A stretch of 64,000 nt of DNA, taken from positions 62,001 through 126,000 of the forward strand of contig NZ_WSNW01000001.1 of NCBI RefSeq assembly GCF_009767585.1, in the 5' to 3' direction. Below, piece after piece: positions 8,746 to 16,600 of the stretch; within the stretch, counting starts at the first letter, position 1; each line of letters starts with the position of its first letter. Below the pieces are notes generated by a model. It was given only the letters and a program-made list of their open reading frames with translations, ran no database searches and had not been told where the DNA came from. This stretch comes from Coprobacillus cateniformis (lineage in GTDB: Bacteria > Bacillota_I > Bacilli_A > Erysipelotrichales > Coprobacillaceae). The translations under genes were made by a program, and so were the position numbers.

Positions 8746-9061
8746 AATTTCCTCCATATATAAATAAATGATAGCAAATTCGCAACAAAATTTCTAAATT
8801 GTTATGGATATTTTTCATAATAAGAGATGCCAATTATCTCCCTTCTTTTATCCATAAAGCAACAGCATATTCCATTACTCAAATCAGGTACACATGTTAT
8901 CTATAAAACGGCAGCCACCACCAGATATACCCCTATATCTTTTCTGCTTGCTGTGCCATACCATAGTTTATCATGTCTGCCACTCACAATTACTCAACGA
9001 AATTCTATTACCTATTTGCATATAATTTTTCCTCATTTTACGCATATTTCATTAAGATAAT
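8746..9061. other. Gap without a supported gene
   Basis: No intact reading frame with a ribosome site, no tRNA and no clear hairpin. Composition is slightly less AT-rich than nearby gaps. Short minus-strand runs read like scraps of membrane-protein coding (for example GYIWWWLPFYR), each broken by stops, so it may be the trace of a decayed gene. Confidence 0.4.
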
Positions 9062-9547
9062 TTAATCAGTTATTATCTTTTTATACAATTGAGATTTCTG
9101 ATCATAATAAAACTGATTAGCTTCTAACACCTTAATTGAAGCGATATTTGTTTTTTCTTCTTCAATTGTTGGATCAGCCACAATTTGAACAACATCATCA
9201 TTTTCCTCTAAAATTTTATCACAAATTAATCTCACCAAATATTTTCCAATTCCTTTTCCTAATCGTTTTTCATCCCCAATCATATAATCAATTCCATATG
9301 TCCCTTTAGGTTCTTTTAAATCTATATCATCAAGTGGTAACATACAATAATCATAATATTGACAAAAACCAATTGGCTGGTTCTCTTCTTCAACAACAAA
9401 ATGATGGATAAAACTATATTCCTTATGTCGTCCATTTATTTCATTCATCCAATCTGTATAATCGCCAAACCATTTTGCAATATAATCTTGTTTTAGCCAT
9501 GACTCAATTAAACAAATGTCATCATCTCTCATTCTTCTTAACTCCAT
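9062..9547 (-). CDS. GNAT acetyltransferase, AAC(6')-like
   Basis: Acetyl-CoA-dependent N-acetyltransferase of 161 residues. The R/Q-x-x-G-x-G/A acetyl-CoA loop appears as EKRLGKGIGKYLV; the N-terminal MRDDDICLIESWL and the GTYGIDYMIGD strand resemble the Acetyltransf_8 / aminoglycoside 6'-N-acetyltransferase group. AGGAGG precedes the ATG with normal spacing. Substrate is unknown; aminoglycoside modification is possible but most chromosomal members act on other amines. Monocistronic. Confidence 0.8.
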   Translation of the reverse strand: MELRRMRDDDICLIESWLKQDYIAKWFGDYTDWMNEINGRHKEYSFIHHFVVEEENQPIGFCQYYDYCMLPLDDIDLKEPKGTYGIDYMIGDEKRLGKGIGKYLVRLICDKILEENDDVVQIVADPTIEEEKTNIASIKVLEANQFYYDQKSQLYKKIITD

Positions 9548-9874
9548 CTTTATCCTCCTCTACAGTAACGATTCAATATCTATACTTCATAAATTTGCAG
9601 TTCAAGTATCTAACTCGCTCTTCGTTTTCTAGGTAGTGTCCTGAATTTTACAGCAAATACATTTACCTTAATTCCATAAACAAATCATAGCACACAAGGT
9701 TTTATATATCAATATAACTCTGTAGGATATATAAAGTATGATATTGTCACACAAAGATATATTCTTCATACTCAAAATAATTAAATATTCTCAATGCAAT
9801 GAAGAGCTTTTATCAATATTTATCTTTGATTTCTATATTTAATGAAAAAGTTTTTTCCAAAACAGTAAATTCGA
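9548..9874. other. AT-rich gap before the EIIB-ROK gene
   Basis: No gene seen. The stretch holds upstream DNA of two divergent genes; the only recognisable element is the promoter listed next to it. Confidence 0.4.
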
Positions 9875-9902
9875 TTGAAAAAGCATTTATTCATCTTATA
9901 AT
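9875..9902 (+). promoter_or_regulatory. Promoter of the EIIB-ROK fusion gene
   Basis: TTGAAA (-35), 16-nt spacer, TATAAT (-10), 20 nt before the start codon. Confidence 0.6.
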
Positions 9903-9922
9903 AATTTATAAGAGGTGATTTT

Positions 9923-11326
9923 ATGGATGAATTTTTAAGAGATATTCATACAATGATATTTAAGGAATGGGTACTCATGCAAGATCAAGCCAATTACAAG
10001 ATTTATTTAGACTCACATAATGAAAATATTATCGTCATTGAAACAAACTATAGTTATAGCGAAGTCACATTTAATACAATGAATATTATTGAATTAAGTG
10101 TTACCAATACATTTACAAATGAAATAGAATTCTATTTGCATTTCCAAATGAAAACCATGAAACATGCTATAGAATTATTTCATGAAATGTTAGAAAGTAT
10201 ACATAAATTAATTCATCGTCCAATTACTAAAATTCTTTTAAGTTGCAGTGGTGGTATGACAACATCTTTTTTTGCTGAAAAGATGAATGAAGCAGCAAAA
10301 TTATTGTACCTTAATTTTGAAGTTTCAGCCATTGGCTATAATCAGCTCTATAACGTTGGTGAAGATTATGATGTCATTATGCTAGCACCTCAAATTTCTT
10401 ACATGCATGCCAAAGTTCAAGAAATTTTAAAAGATCAGGTTGTCATTAAAATACCTCCTCAAGTCTTTGCGAAATATGATGTTGGAAAAACTTTAGGAAT
10501 TATTCGAGATGCTATAGATCAACGCAAAGCATCTCAAATTGAACCAACAACTCCGATATCTCTATTTAAAGCAGTCCATAATGATGTCAAAATTTTAACT
10601 CTTTCGCTTTTTAGAAATAGTAATCGTGTTCATATCGCTTATCGTGTATATGGTGAACAAAATGATATTTTATTAGATAATGAAATTATTAAAAGTAACG
10701 TTGTTATTCAAGATATCTTCGATGTTTTAGATACTGTCTTTTTGAAGTACAAAGATTTAAATGTGATTGGAATATCTACTCCAGGTATTATCAATGATGG
10801 ATTCGTTTCCTCGTCAAACGTAAATGGATTTGGTGATATTGATTTATATAATATACTCACGCAAAGATACCAGCAATCTTTCATTATTACAAATGATGTC
10901 AACACTGCAGCCGTTGGCTATTATGCATCTCAAAATCGTTATTCCTCAATTACATTTTTATTTCAGCCAACAAGTTTCTATGCTGGAGCAGGAACAATTA
11001 TTAACGGTCAGCTGATTAAAGGAAGATTACATCTTGCTGGCGAAGTTCAATACCTTCCTTTGAACTTATCTGATGATAAATTGGTTCTCAATAAAACTCC
11101 AGAAGGAGCAATTGAACTCGTTGCAAAGACAATTCTATCTATTATCAGTGTTATTAGCCCTGATGCTATTATTCTGTCTTGCGTTTTAATACCACAAGTT
11201 CATGAATTAAAAAAAGAATTAGAAAGATATGTCCCTGCCCAATATGTCCCAGATATTATCAAAGTTGAAGACATTCAAGAATACATTTTGCTTGGTTTAA
11301 TGATTCTTTGTGCCCGTTCTTTATAA
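9923..11326 (+). CDS. PTS EIIB (lactose/cellobiose type)-ROK fusion protein
   Basis: Two recognisable domains in one 467-residue chain. Residues 101-185 are a PTS EIIB domain of the lactose/cellobiose family: KILLSCSGGMTTSFFAEKM, with Cys108 at the phosphocysteine position. Residues 220-467 are ROK-like: GISTPGIINDGFV, NDVNTAAVG and GAGTIINGQLIKG...AGEVQYLPL. The usual N-terminal DxGxT phosphate loop is not evident, and the GEIGH zinc/catalytic motif reads GEVQY, so sugar-kinase activity is doubtful. Residues 1-100 are unassigned and no DNA-binding motif is visible. It may be a phosphorylation-gated sugar sensor. It has its own promoter; no EIIC or EIIA gene adjoins it. Confidence 0.8.
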   Translation: MDEFLRDIHTMIFKEWVLMQDQANYKIYLDSHNENIIVIETNYSYSEVTFNTMNIIELSVTNTFTNEIEFYLHFQMKTMKHAIELFHEMLESIHKLIHRPITKILLSCSGGMTTSFFAEKMNEAAKLLYLNFEVSAIGYNQLYNVGEDYDVIMLAPQISYMHAKVQEILKDQVVIKIPPQVFAKYDVGKTLGIIRDAIDQRKASQIEPTTPISLFKAVHNDVKILTLSLFRNSNRVHIAYRVYGEQNDILLDNEIIKSNVVIQDIFDVLDTVFLKYKDLNVIGISTPGIINDGFVSSSNVNGFGDIDLYNILTQRYQQSFIITNDVNTAAVGYYASQNRYSSITFLFQPTSFYAGAGTIINGQLIKGRLHLAGEVQYLPLNLSDDKLVLNKTPEGAIELVAKTILSIISVISPDAIILSCVLIPQVHELKKELERYVPAQYVPDIIKVEDIQEYILLGLMILCARSL

Positions 11327-11351
11327 TTTTGTTTTTTCTTCATATATCGAT

Positions 11352-11365
11352 AGAAAACGCTTACA
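11352..11365 (-). promoter_or_regulatory. Putative cre site (CcpA operator)
   Basis: Minus-strand TGTAAGCGTTTTCT fits the catabolite-responsive element consensus WTGNAANCGNWNNCW. It lies between the EIIB-ROK stop and the BrxF-like gene, 8 nt upstream of a TATAAT. Confidence 0.5.
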
Positions 11366-11416
11366 ATTAATGTTATAATAAATTTAACAAAACATTATAA
11401 AAAGGAGATGCTACCC

Positions 11417-11845
11417 ATGGATATTAGTAAGAAAGTAGATGAATTACAGGATGCTAAGCATAAGTTACTATTAATTATAGGTCAACCTGGCAGTGGAAAA
11501 TCCAAATTAATTAGAAAGTACAGTGAAGAGACTGGTATTCCTATTCTTGATCTTGATAAGATTTTTACGCATACACCTAGTGATCAGCTTATGCATGAAA
11601 TGCAAAATTTCTTGTCAACCTATCATCAAAAAGTTTTATTATTAGATAATAAAAAGATTCTTTATGCGAAAGACAGCAGTATAGACCTTTTGGCTTTCTT
11701 AAAAGAATTAAGTGAAAATATTATTGTTGTGGCAACTTGGAATGGAAAAATTGAAGACGGTCAAGTTTTCCATTTCTGTAAAGATGCACCTGAAGATCTC
11801 ATCTACTCTGTTGATAAAGAAGACTTCAAATATATACTCTGTTAG
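11417..11845 (+). CDS. BrxF-like P-loop protein, stand-alone
   Basis: Small P-loop NTPase of 142 residues resembling BrxF of type 3 BREX phage-defence systems. Walker A is GQPGSGKSK, the Walker B-like strand is KVLLLDNKKIL, and the C-terminal VVATWNGKIEDGQ matches the Trp-Asn-Gly stretch I associate with BrxF. The ATG chosen is 9 nt from AAGGAG; an ATG overlapping that site is ignored. No other BREX gene (brxC, pglX, pglZ) is present, so this is either an orphan or a family member with a housekeeping role. A cre-like site lies upstream. Confidence 0.65.
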   Translation: MDISKKVDELQDAKHKLLLIIGQPGSGKSKLIRKYSEETGIPILDLDKIFTHTPSDQLMHEMQNFLSTYHQKVLLLDNKKILYAKDSSIDLLAFLKELSENIIVVATWNGKIEDGQVFHFCKDAPEDLIYSVDKEDFKYILC

Positions 11846-11846
11846 T

Positions 11847-11873
11847 AAAGGACACTTTTGTGTCCTTTATTTT
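11847..11873 (+). terminator. Terminator of the BrxF-like gene
   Basis: Nine-bp stem AAAGGACAC/GTGTCCTTT, TTTT loop, then a T-rich tail. It lies just inside the 3' end of the convergent SASP gene. Confidence 0.85.
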
Positions 11874-12061
11874 TGTTTTTTCAGTTGCTGTTCCCCTAAG
11901 GCAACCAATCTTTTTGTCATCTCTCCTCCAATCGAACCACTGAATTCAGCTAAATTTTCTCCCTGTGATTGATTCATTGCTTCATTAGCAATCTCATAAT
12001 TCATTTGATCAACTGCATCACGTGCTTGTGGTACAACCAAACGATTTCTATGTCGACTCAT
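11867..12061 (-). CDS. Alpha/beta-type small acid-soluble spore protein
   Basis: DNA-binding protein that coats and protects spore DNA. The 64-residue sequence has both SASP signatures: the germination-protease site region YEIANEAMN and the C-terminal SIGGEMTKRLVALGEQQL helix. Its presence together with spmA/spmB/dacB is good evidence that the organism sporulates. Monocistronic and probably under the forespore sigma factor, as in Bacillus; I could not assign a sigma-G promoter with confidence. Confidence 0.95.
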   Translation of the reverse strand: MSRHRNRLVVPQARDAVDQMNYEIANEAMNQSQGENLAEFSGSIGGEMTKRLVALGEQQLKKQK

Positions 12062-12128
12062 AATTTCACCTCATCTTTCTATTTATTTTGTGCTATCCTC
12101 AGATTTTTAAAGAAAAAAAGAAAAAAGT

Positions 12129-12656
12129 TTATTTGACTTTTTTCTCTATTTCGATAACATATGGAGAATTCTTTTTATTTAACATACAATAACATGATAC
12201 ATTATATTGATGAGTATCTAATTGTTTTACATAATCATCAATCCATAGACTCTCCTCATAACCTTCCTGATGCCCAGGATAAACAACTATAAACAAAGCA
12301 ACATTCATCATTCTTATTGCTTTTTCAATAGCTATTTTTGTAGTTTTCAAAAGAGTCGTCACATGATGATCAGTTAATGGCAAATATCCCAAATTAAATA
12401 TGCCAATATCAAACGACTCAAGATAACAATCAATATTTTGATGTCCATCCAAAATAAGCTGTACATCTCTATTATAACCAATCAGCTTCTGAGTTTTCTC
12501 TATCGCTTGTCTTTGGATATCAAACGCATAAACTTTTTGACAATGTTGTAATAAAAACAAAGTATCATGTCCATTTCCCATTGTCATATCTACACCTATG
12601 AATTGTTGAGGATAAGTTTGTATCCTTTGATGGACATATTCAACCATTGTTAACAT
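12129..12656 (-). CDS. mnmM: tRNA (mnm5s2U34) methyltransferase MnmM (YtqB family)
   Basis: Class I SAM-dependent methyltransferase of 175 residues matching the YtqB family, assigned to the last methylation step of mnm5s2U34 in tRNA. Motif I reads GVDMTMGNGHDTLFL, followed by VYAFDIQ (acidic end of beta2) and FNLGYLPLTDH, a hallmark stretch of this family. AAGGAGTGG precedes the ATG. It diverges from the following membrane-protein gene. Function is by family; specificity of this copy is inferred. Confidence 0.85.
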   Translation of the reverse strand: MLTMVEYVHQRIQTYPQQFIGVDMTMGNGHDTLFLLQHCQKVYAFDIQRQAIEKTQKLIGYNRDVQLILDGHQNIDCYLESFDIGIFNLGYLPLTDHHVTTLLKTTKIAIEKAIRMMNVALFIVVYPGHQEGYEESLWIDDYVKQLDTHQYNVSCYCMLNKKNSPYVIEIEKKVK

Positions 12657-12708
12657 AATTCCACTCCTTGATATGAATAGTTTTCCATTTATTATCTATA
12701 ATATAAAT

Positions 12709-13275
12709 ATGAAAACATTATATAAATCTCTATTAGTACTTACAATTTTAACTTTAATTTTTCGGACTCTCACATTTTTTCAGTACAGTCTCTTTATTTC
12801 TATCGCTTTATTACTCGTTGTCCACTGGATTCCACATATTCTCTATAAGACTGAATATGTGGCATATATTTATTTAACTCAAGTTTTAGGAACAACTTGC
12901 GGATTTTACAATTTACCCTACTATGATAAATTTATGCATTTTTTATCTGGAGCTATTTTTGTGATTATTGCATACATTATCCTTAAAAAGTATATCAAAG
13001 AAAAACCATTGCTGATGATTATGATGAACTGTGTGGAAACGGCAATTGCATTTCTTTGGGAAGTCTTTGAATACAGCGGACTTTTGCTTTTTAACTATGA
13101 TGCTTCTCGTCATTATACAACCGGTGTTCATGATACAATGCAGGATATGATTTTTTCATTTATAGCTGGATTAATAATCACTTATATTATTTATAAATAT
13201 CCATCTTACATTGATAGTCTTTATAAATTACCACCAGATAACCTTGAGTTATCTTCTCAACAATCGCATATCTAA
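12709..13275 (+). CDS. Membrane protein, DUF2238/YjdF-like
   Basis: Polytopic protein with five or six hydrophobic segments. The short polar motifs YDKFMHFLSG, WEVFEY and HDTMQDMI are typical of the DUF2238 family, whose conserved acidic and His residues face one another within the membrane. No strong ribosome site precedes either this ATG or one 12 codons earlier; TATAAT lies a few bases upstream of this ATG, so translation may be near-leaderless. Its last 89 nt overlap the 3' end of the convergent radical-SAM gene. Confidence 0.7.
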   Translation: MKTLYKSLLVLTILTLIFRTLTFFQYSLFISIALLLVVHWIPHILYKTEYVAYIYLTQVLGTTCGFYNLPYYDKFMHFLSGAIFVIIAYIILKKYIKEKPLLMIMMNCVETAIAFLWEVFEYSGLLLFNYDASRHYTTGVHDTMQDMIFSFIAGLIITYIIYKYPSYIDSLYKLPPDNLELSSQQSHI

Positions 13276-14812
13276 ATAACAATTCTCTATCTAATTGGTA
13301 TCTTTCAACCAAGTCTTTTATCACTTCTTTTCTTTCTTGAGGTGTTAAAGTTGGAAGATACCATTTCTTTGGTTTTACTTTGAATTGTGATAAATAATCT
13401 TGAATGAGTAATTCATGATAATCTTCTCTTTGTAAATATCGATCTAAATATGAAAATAACTCATCTAATTGATACCCCATTTTCTTATATCCCTGTTTTT
13501 CATAGAAACAGCCAAGATGATAAAAGAAATAAAATGCAGATTTCTGTTCATCCATAACAGCATTCATTGTTCTGACAAAGCGTCCACTATTCCAATACTT
13601 TTCTAGCATATCCTCAGCAATATGAATGTTATGGACATCCGTTTGAGATAGCCATTTGTTTTCAATCATTTCATAAGGGGATTCTTTCTGATAAATATAT
13701 CCATATTCATTAGCATCATTTCTTAAAGATGTTCCTCTTAACAGTTTTAAGAAACCTAACTGAAGTTCTTTTGCACGAAATGCGAACACATCATCAAATG
13801 ATTTTGCAAAGCGTTCATAAGATTCATAAGGAAGCCCAGCAATAAGGTCTAAATGCAGATCACATTTCCCATCTGACATCAATTGTTGAACAACTTCACT
13901 TAGCCTTTCAAAATTTTGCATTCTCTTCACTGCTTGATTCGTCGGTTCATAGGTAGACTGAATTCCTATCTCAAATCTTAGCAAACCTTTTGGTGCATTT
14001 TCACTAATAAAGTCAATGATTTTTTGATTCAATACATCAGCATTAATTTCAAACTGAAATTGTTGACCTGATTGATAGTGTTTAAATATATAATCCAATA
14101 TCATAATTGCATGATGAGCATCAGCATTAAAACTACGATCTAAAAACTTTACTGTTTTAACACCACTTTGACAAATTAATTTCAATTGCTTTTTTAAATA
14201 ACTTTCACTAAAAAAACGTAAACCTTTCTCTAATGAAGATAAGCAATATTGACATTGAAAAGGACAACCTCGACTTGATTCAAAATAGAGAATACGTTTT
14301 GACATATTGTCTTGATCTTGAGGTAAGATATAGGGAGAATCTAAACTTTCAACATAAGAAAGTGGCACACAGGCTACATCTTCACTTATATGCCCTAGAT
14401 ATTGAACTCCTGTTATATCTATCTTTTCATGATTTTCAATAGCCTTAAGTAAGGCTGGGAAAGCAACCTCACCCTCACCACAAATAACATAATCAATTTG
14501 ATAATTCTTTAAAAAATAGTCTGCTTCATATGTCACTTCTGGACCACCTAAAATAATAATGATATTTGGTTGCCTTCTCTTTAGCATAGCACATATTTTT
14601 TGAATATATTCGATATTCCATATATAACTAGAAAAAGCAACAATCTGACACTGCATTCTCAAAATATCTTCAATGATATGTTCCAAAGAGTCTTTAATTG
14701 TATATTCCTTAAAATCAACATCATGTTCATGATAACTTGCCACATATAATAAACGTAATGATAATGAAGTATGAATAAACTTCGAATTTAATGTTGTGAT
14801 TAATGTTTTCAT
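13187..14812 (-). CDS. B12-binding-domain radical SAM protein (DUF4080 type)
   Basis: Iron-sulfur enzyme of 541 residues. Residues 1-150 form a cobalamin-binding-like Rossmann domain (LGGPEVTYEADYFL, CGEGEVAFP). The radical-SAM cluster motif is CPFQCQYCLSS (CxxxCxxC) near residue 183, followed by a TIM-barrel core. The C-terminal third matches the DUF4080 extension usual for this group. B12-dependent radical SAM enzymes often methylate unactivated carbons, but the substrate here is unknown. Its 3' end overlaps a convergent membrane-protein gene by 89 nt. Confidence 0.85.
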   Translation of the reverse strand: MKTLITTLNSKFIHTSLSLRLLYVASYHEHDVDFKEYTIKDSLEHIIEDILRMQCQIVAFSSYIWNIEYIQKICAMLKRRQPNIIIILGGPEVTYEADYFLKNYQIDYVICGEGEVAFPALLKAIENHEKIDITGVQYLGHISEDVACVPLSYVESLDSPYILPQDQDNMSKRILYFESSRGCPFQCQYCLSSLEKGLRFFSESYLKKQLKLICQSGVKTVKFLDRSFNADAHHAIMILDYIFKHYQSGQQFQFEINADVLNQKIIDFISENAPKGLLRFEIGIQSTYEPTNQAVKRMQNFERLSEVVQQLMSDGKCDLHLDLIAGLPYESYERFAKSFDDVFAFRAKELQLGFLKLLRGTSLRNDANEYGYIYQKESPYEMIENKWLSQTDVHNIHIAEDMLEKYWNSGRFVRTMNAVMDEQKSAFYFFYHLGCFYEKQGYKKMGYQLDELFSYLDRYLQREDYHELLIQDYLSQFKVKPKKWYLPTLTPQERKEVIKDLVERYQLDRELLFRYAIVEKITQGYLVVIYKDYQCKMDIYK

Positions 14813-14825
14813 ATAATCTCCTAAA

Positions 14826-14853
14826 AATAATCTAGGGTTCCCCCTAGATTATT
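14826..14853 (-). terminator. Terminator of the VanY-type gene
   Basis: Twelve-bp stem AATAATCTAGGG/CCCTAGATTATT with a short loop, then TTTTT on the minus strand; overlaps the stop codon. Confidence 0.8.
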
Positions 14854-16096
14854 GATTCTCCTTAATTGATGGAATAATACCTTCATAGAGACAGTATTCC
14901 TCTAATGTCCATTTGTTCTGGAATATTTTTTGTGCTGCATCTTTGCCCACATATCTAAAATGCCATGGTTCTTTGCCAATTCCTGTAATATCAGCTTTAT
15001 CTTCCTCAAACCTTAATATAAATCCATATTTATAGGAATTTTTAACACACCACTTGTATTCATCAGTATCACCAAATACCAATCTTTCTCCACTAATAAC
15101 ACTTTGACTTGTTAAATCAACACCTAATCCAGTCTGATGTTCACTTGCACCAGGTTCAGCAACAAGGCTTGCTGCTGTAACTTCATCATATTTTTTAAAA
15201 TAATCATCATAAGTTTTCTTTTGAGCACTATATGAACGATATGCACTATTCACTACCAAATTATATCCTAAGTCTTTGGCATCTTTATACATCTGCGTTA
15301 AAGCATCAGCAGCCTCTTTACGAAGAGATGGATTATCACAATCAGGTGCAACTGGCATATCTGGTTTCACCAAATCATCTGGCTCATATGATGATGGTAA
15401 TTGAAAACCTTTTTTAACCAAATTCAAAATATTTTTTGGATCTTGAATCGTATATATTTTTGTAGCTTTATTCTTAGAAATAATAAATGGATATGTTGTT
15501 GATAATACAGCATAATTATAATTCTTCTTATCTTCATAAACCTTCATATATTTATCCATATCAGTAAAGACAAAACCCTTCACCTGCATATAAGGTTGAA
15601 CTTGTGCATATTTATATGATTTGTTAATAAGATATTTTAAATCATCTATACGAGCAGTTTTTAAAACTTCCCAAATCTGATTATCAGTATAACTTAAAGC
15701 CTTTAATTGATTGGCATAATTATTAAAAATATCATTGACCGTTGTCACAACAGCCTTAACTTTTAAATCTTTATGTAAAGACAAATAGTGTTCATACTCA
15801 TCATAATATTTAACTTCTTCACTTTCTTTAATCCAGTCTTGAATATGTTCCATTTTATCATGTGATAAAACCTCATCAACTTCATCTCCACTCAATGATA
15901 AAATATCATTTTGTTGAGAAAATGAATAACCTTTTACTAACAATTGAATACGACTAAAATTAAACCAAATCAATGCTGCCAGTATAAGGGCAACTCCAGC
16001 TGTTATGATAGCGATTCTATCCCAACGAATTCTTGATTTTCTTGAACTCGAATATGAACTATAATATGTATATCTTTTCCCACGATGAAATCTCAT
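14849..16096 (-). CDS. D-alanyl-D-alanine carboxypeptidase, VanY/M15B family
   Basis: Membrane-anchored zinc peptidase that removes terminal D-Ala from peptidoglycan stems. One transmembrane segment (about residues 27-45) follows a basic N-terminus. A 200-residue extracellular linker domain of unknown type comes next. The M15B catalytic domain is complete: SAYRSYSAQ, SEHQTGLGVDL (zinc His and Asp) and EPWHFRYVG (catalytic Glu and last zinc His). Chromosomal copies act in wall maturation. No van resistance genes adjoin it, so vancomycin resistance is not implied. Confidence 0.92.
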   Translation of the reverse strand: MRFHRGKRYTYYSSYSSSRKSRIRWDRIAIITAGVALILAALIWFNFSRIQLLVKGYSFSQQNDILSLSGDEVDEVLSHDKMEHIQDWIKESEEVKYYDEYEHYLSLHKDLKVKAVVTTVNDIFNNYANQLKALSYTDNQIWEVLKTARIDDLKYLINKSYKYAQVQPYMQVKGFVFTDMDKYMKVYEDKKNYNYAVLSTTYPFIISKNKATKIYTIQDPKNILNLVKKGFQLPSSYEPDDLVKPDMPVAPDCDNPSLRKEAADALTQMYKDAKDLGYNLVVNSAYRSYSAQKKTYDDYFKKYDEVTAASLVAEPGASEHQTGLGVDLTSQSVISGERLVFGDTDEYKWCVKNSYKYGFILRFEEDKADITGIGKEPWHFRYVGKDAAQKIFQNKWTLEEYCLYEGIIPSIKENQ

Positions 16097-16260
16097 AGTC
16101 TACCTCTTTTCTCTTGCTTTTATAGTTTATCATATTCATATTTGAAATTCCATATTTAACTATAAATTTACACAATTAATCTCATTTCGACAACACAATT
16201 ATATTGCAATATAGCCCAATATATGTTATTTTAAATGTTGTATATAAAGGAGGTTACTCT

Positions 16261-16536
16261 ATGCATTTTGTTATTTGTGCATTCATTGCACTAATTTGTT
16301 TAATAACAGCTATTCTTTTTACAGAAGTATTTCCAAAATGGTTCAAAGCTTTTTTAACGCTTATAGGCGCAGGAACTTCTGGATATGCCTTAGCTATTTT
16401 GATTAGAAAAATCGCAATCTGGACAAAGGCTTTTGCTAAACCGCAATTATTACCAACTGCTGGAATTTGTGCTGTGGTGATGCTTGTTTTGATTATCATC
16501 GTTGTTGTTATTATTAAGAAAAAGAAAAAATCTTAA
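16261..16536 (+). CDS. Small hydrophobic membrane protein, unknown
   Basis: A 91-residue protein with three hydrophobic segments and a lysine tail (KKKKKS). AAAGGAGG lies 8 nt before the ATG. It stands alone between divergent VanY and convergent ABC-F genes and has its own terminator. No family recognised. Confidence 0.65.
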   Translation: MHFVICAFIALICLITAILFTEVFPKWFKAFLTLIGAGTSGYALAILIRKIAIWTKAFAKPQLLPTAGICAVVMLVLIIIVVVIIKKKKKS

Positions 16537-16544
16537 TGAAAGAG

Positions 16545-16568
16545 GAAGATTGTTGGTCTTCTTTTTTT
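16545..16568 (+). terminator. Terminator of the small membrane-protein gene
   Basis: Short stem GAAGAT/GTCTTC (one G-U pair) with a 5-nt loop, followed by seven Ts. Confidence 0.6.
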
Positions 16569-16573
16569 GTATT

Positions 16574-16600
16574 TAAAAAGATGATTTGAGAAAATCATCT
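16574..16600 (-). terminator. Terminator of the ABC-F gene
   Basis: Nine-bp stem AGATGATTT/AAATCATCT, 4-nt loop, and TTTTT on the minus strand. Confidence 0.75.
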
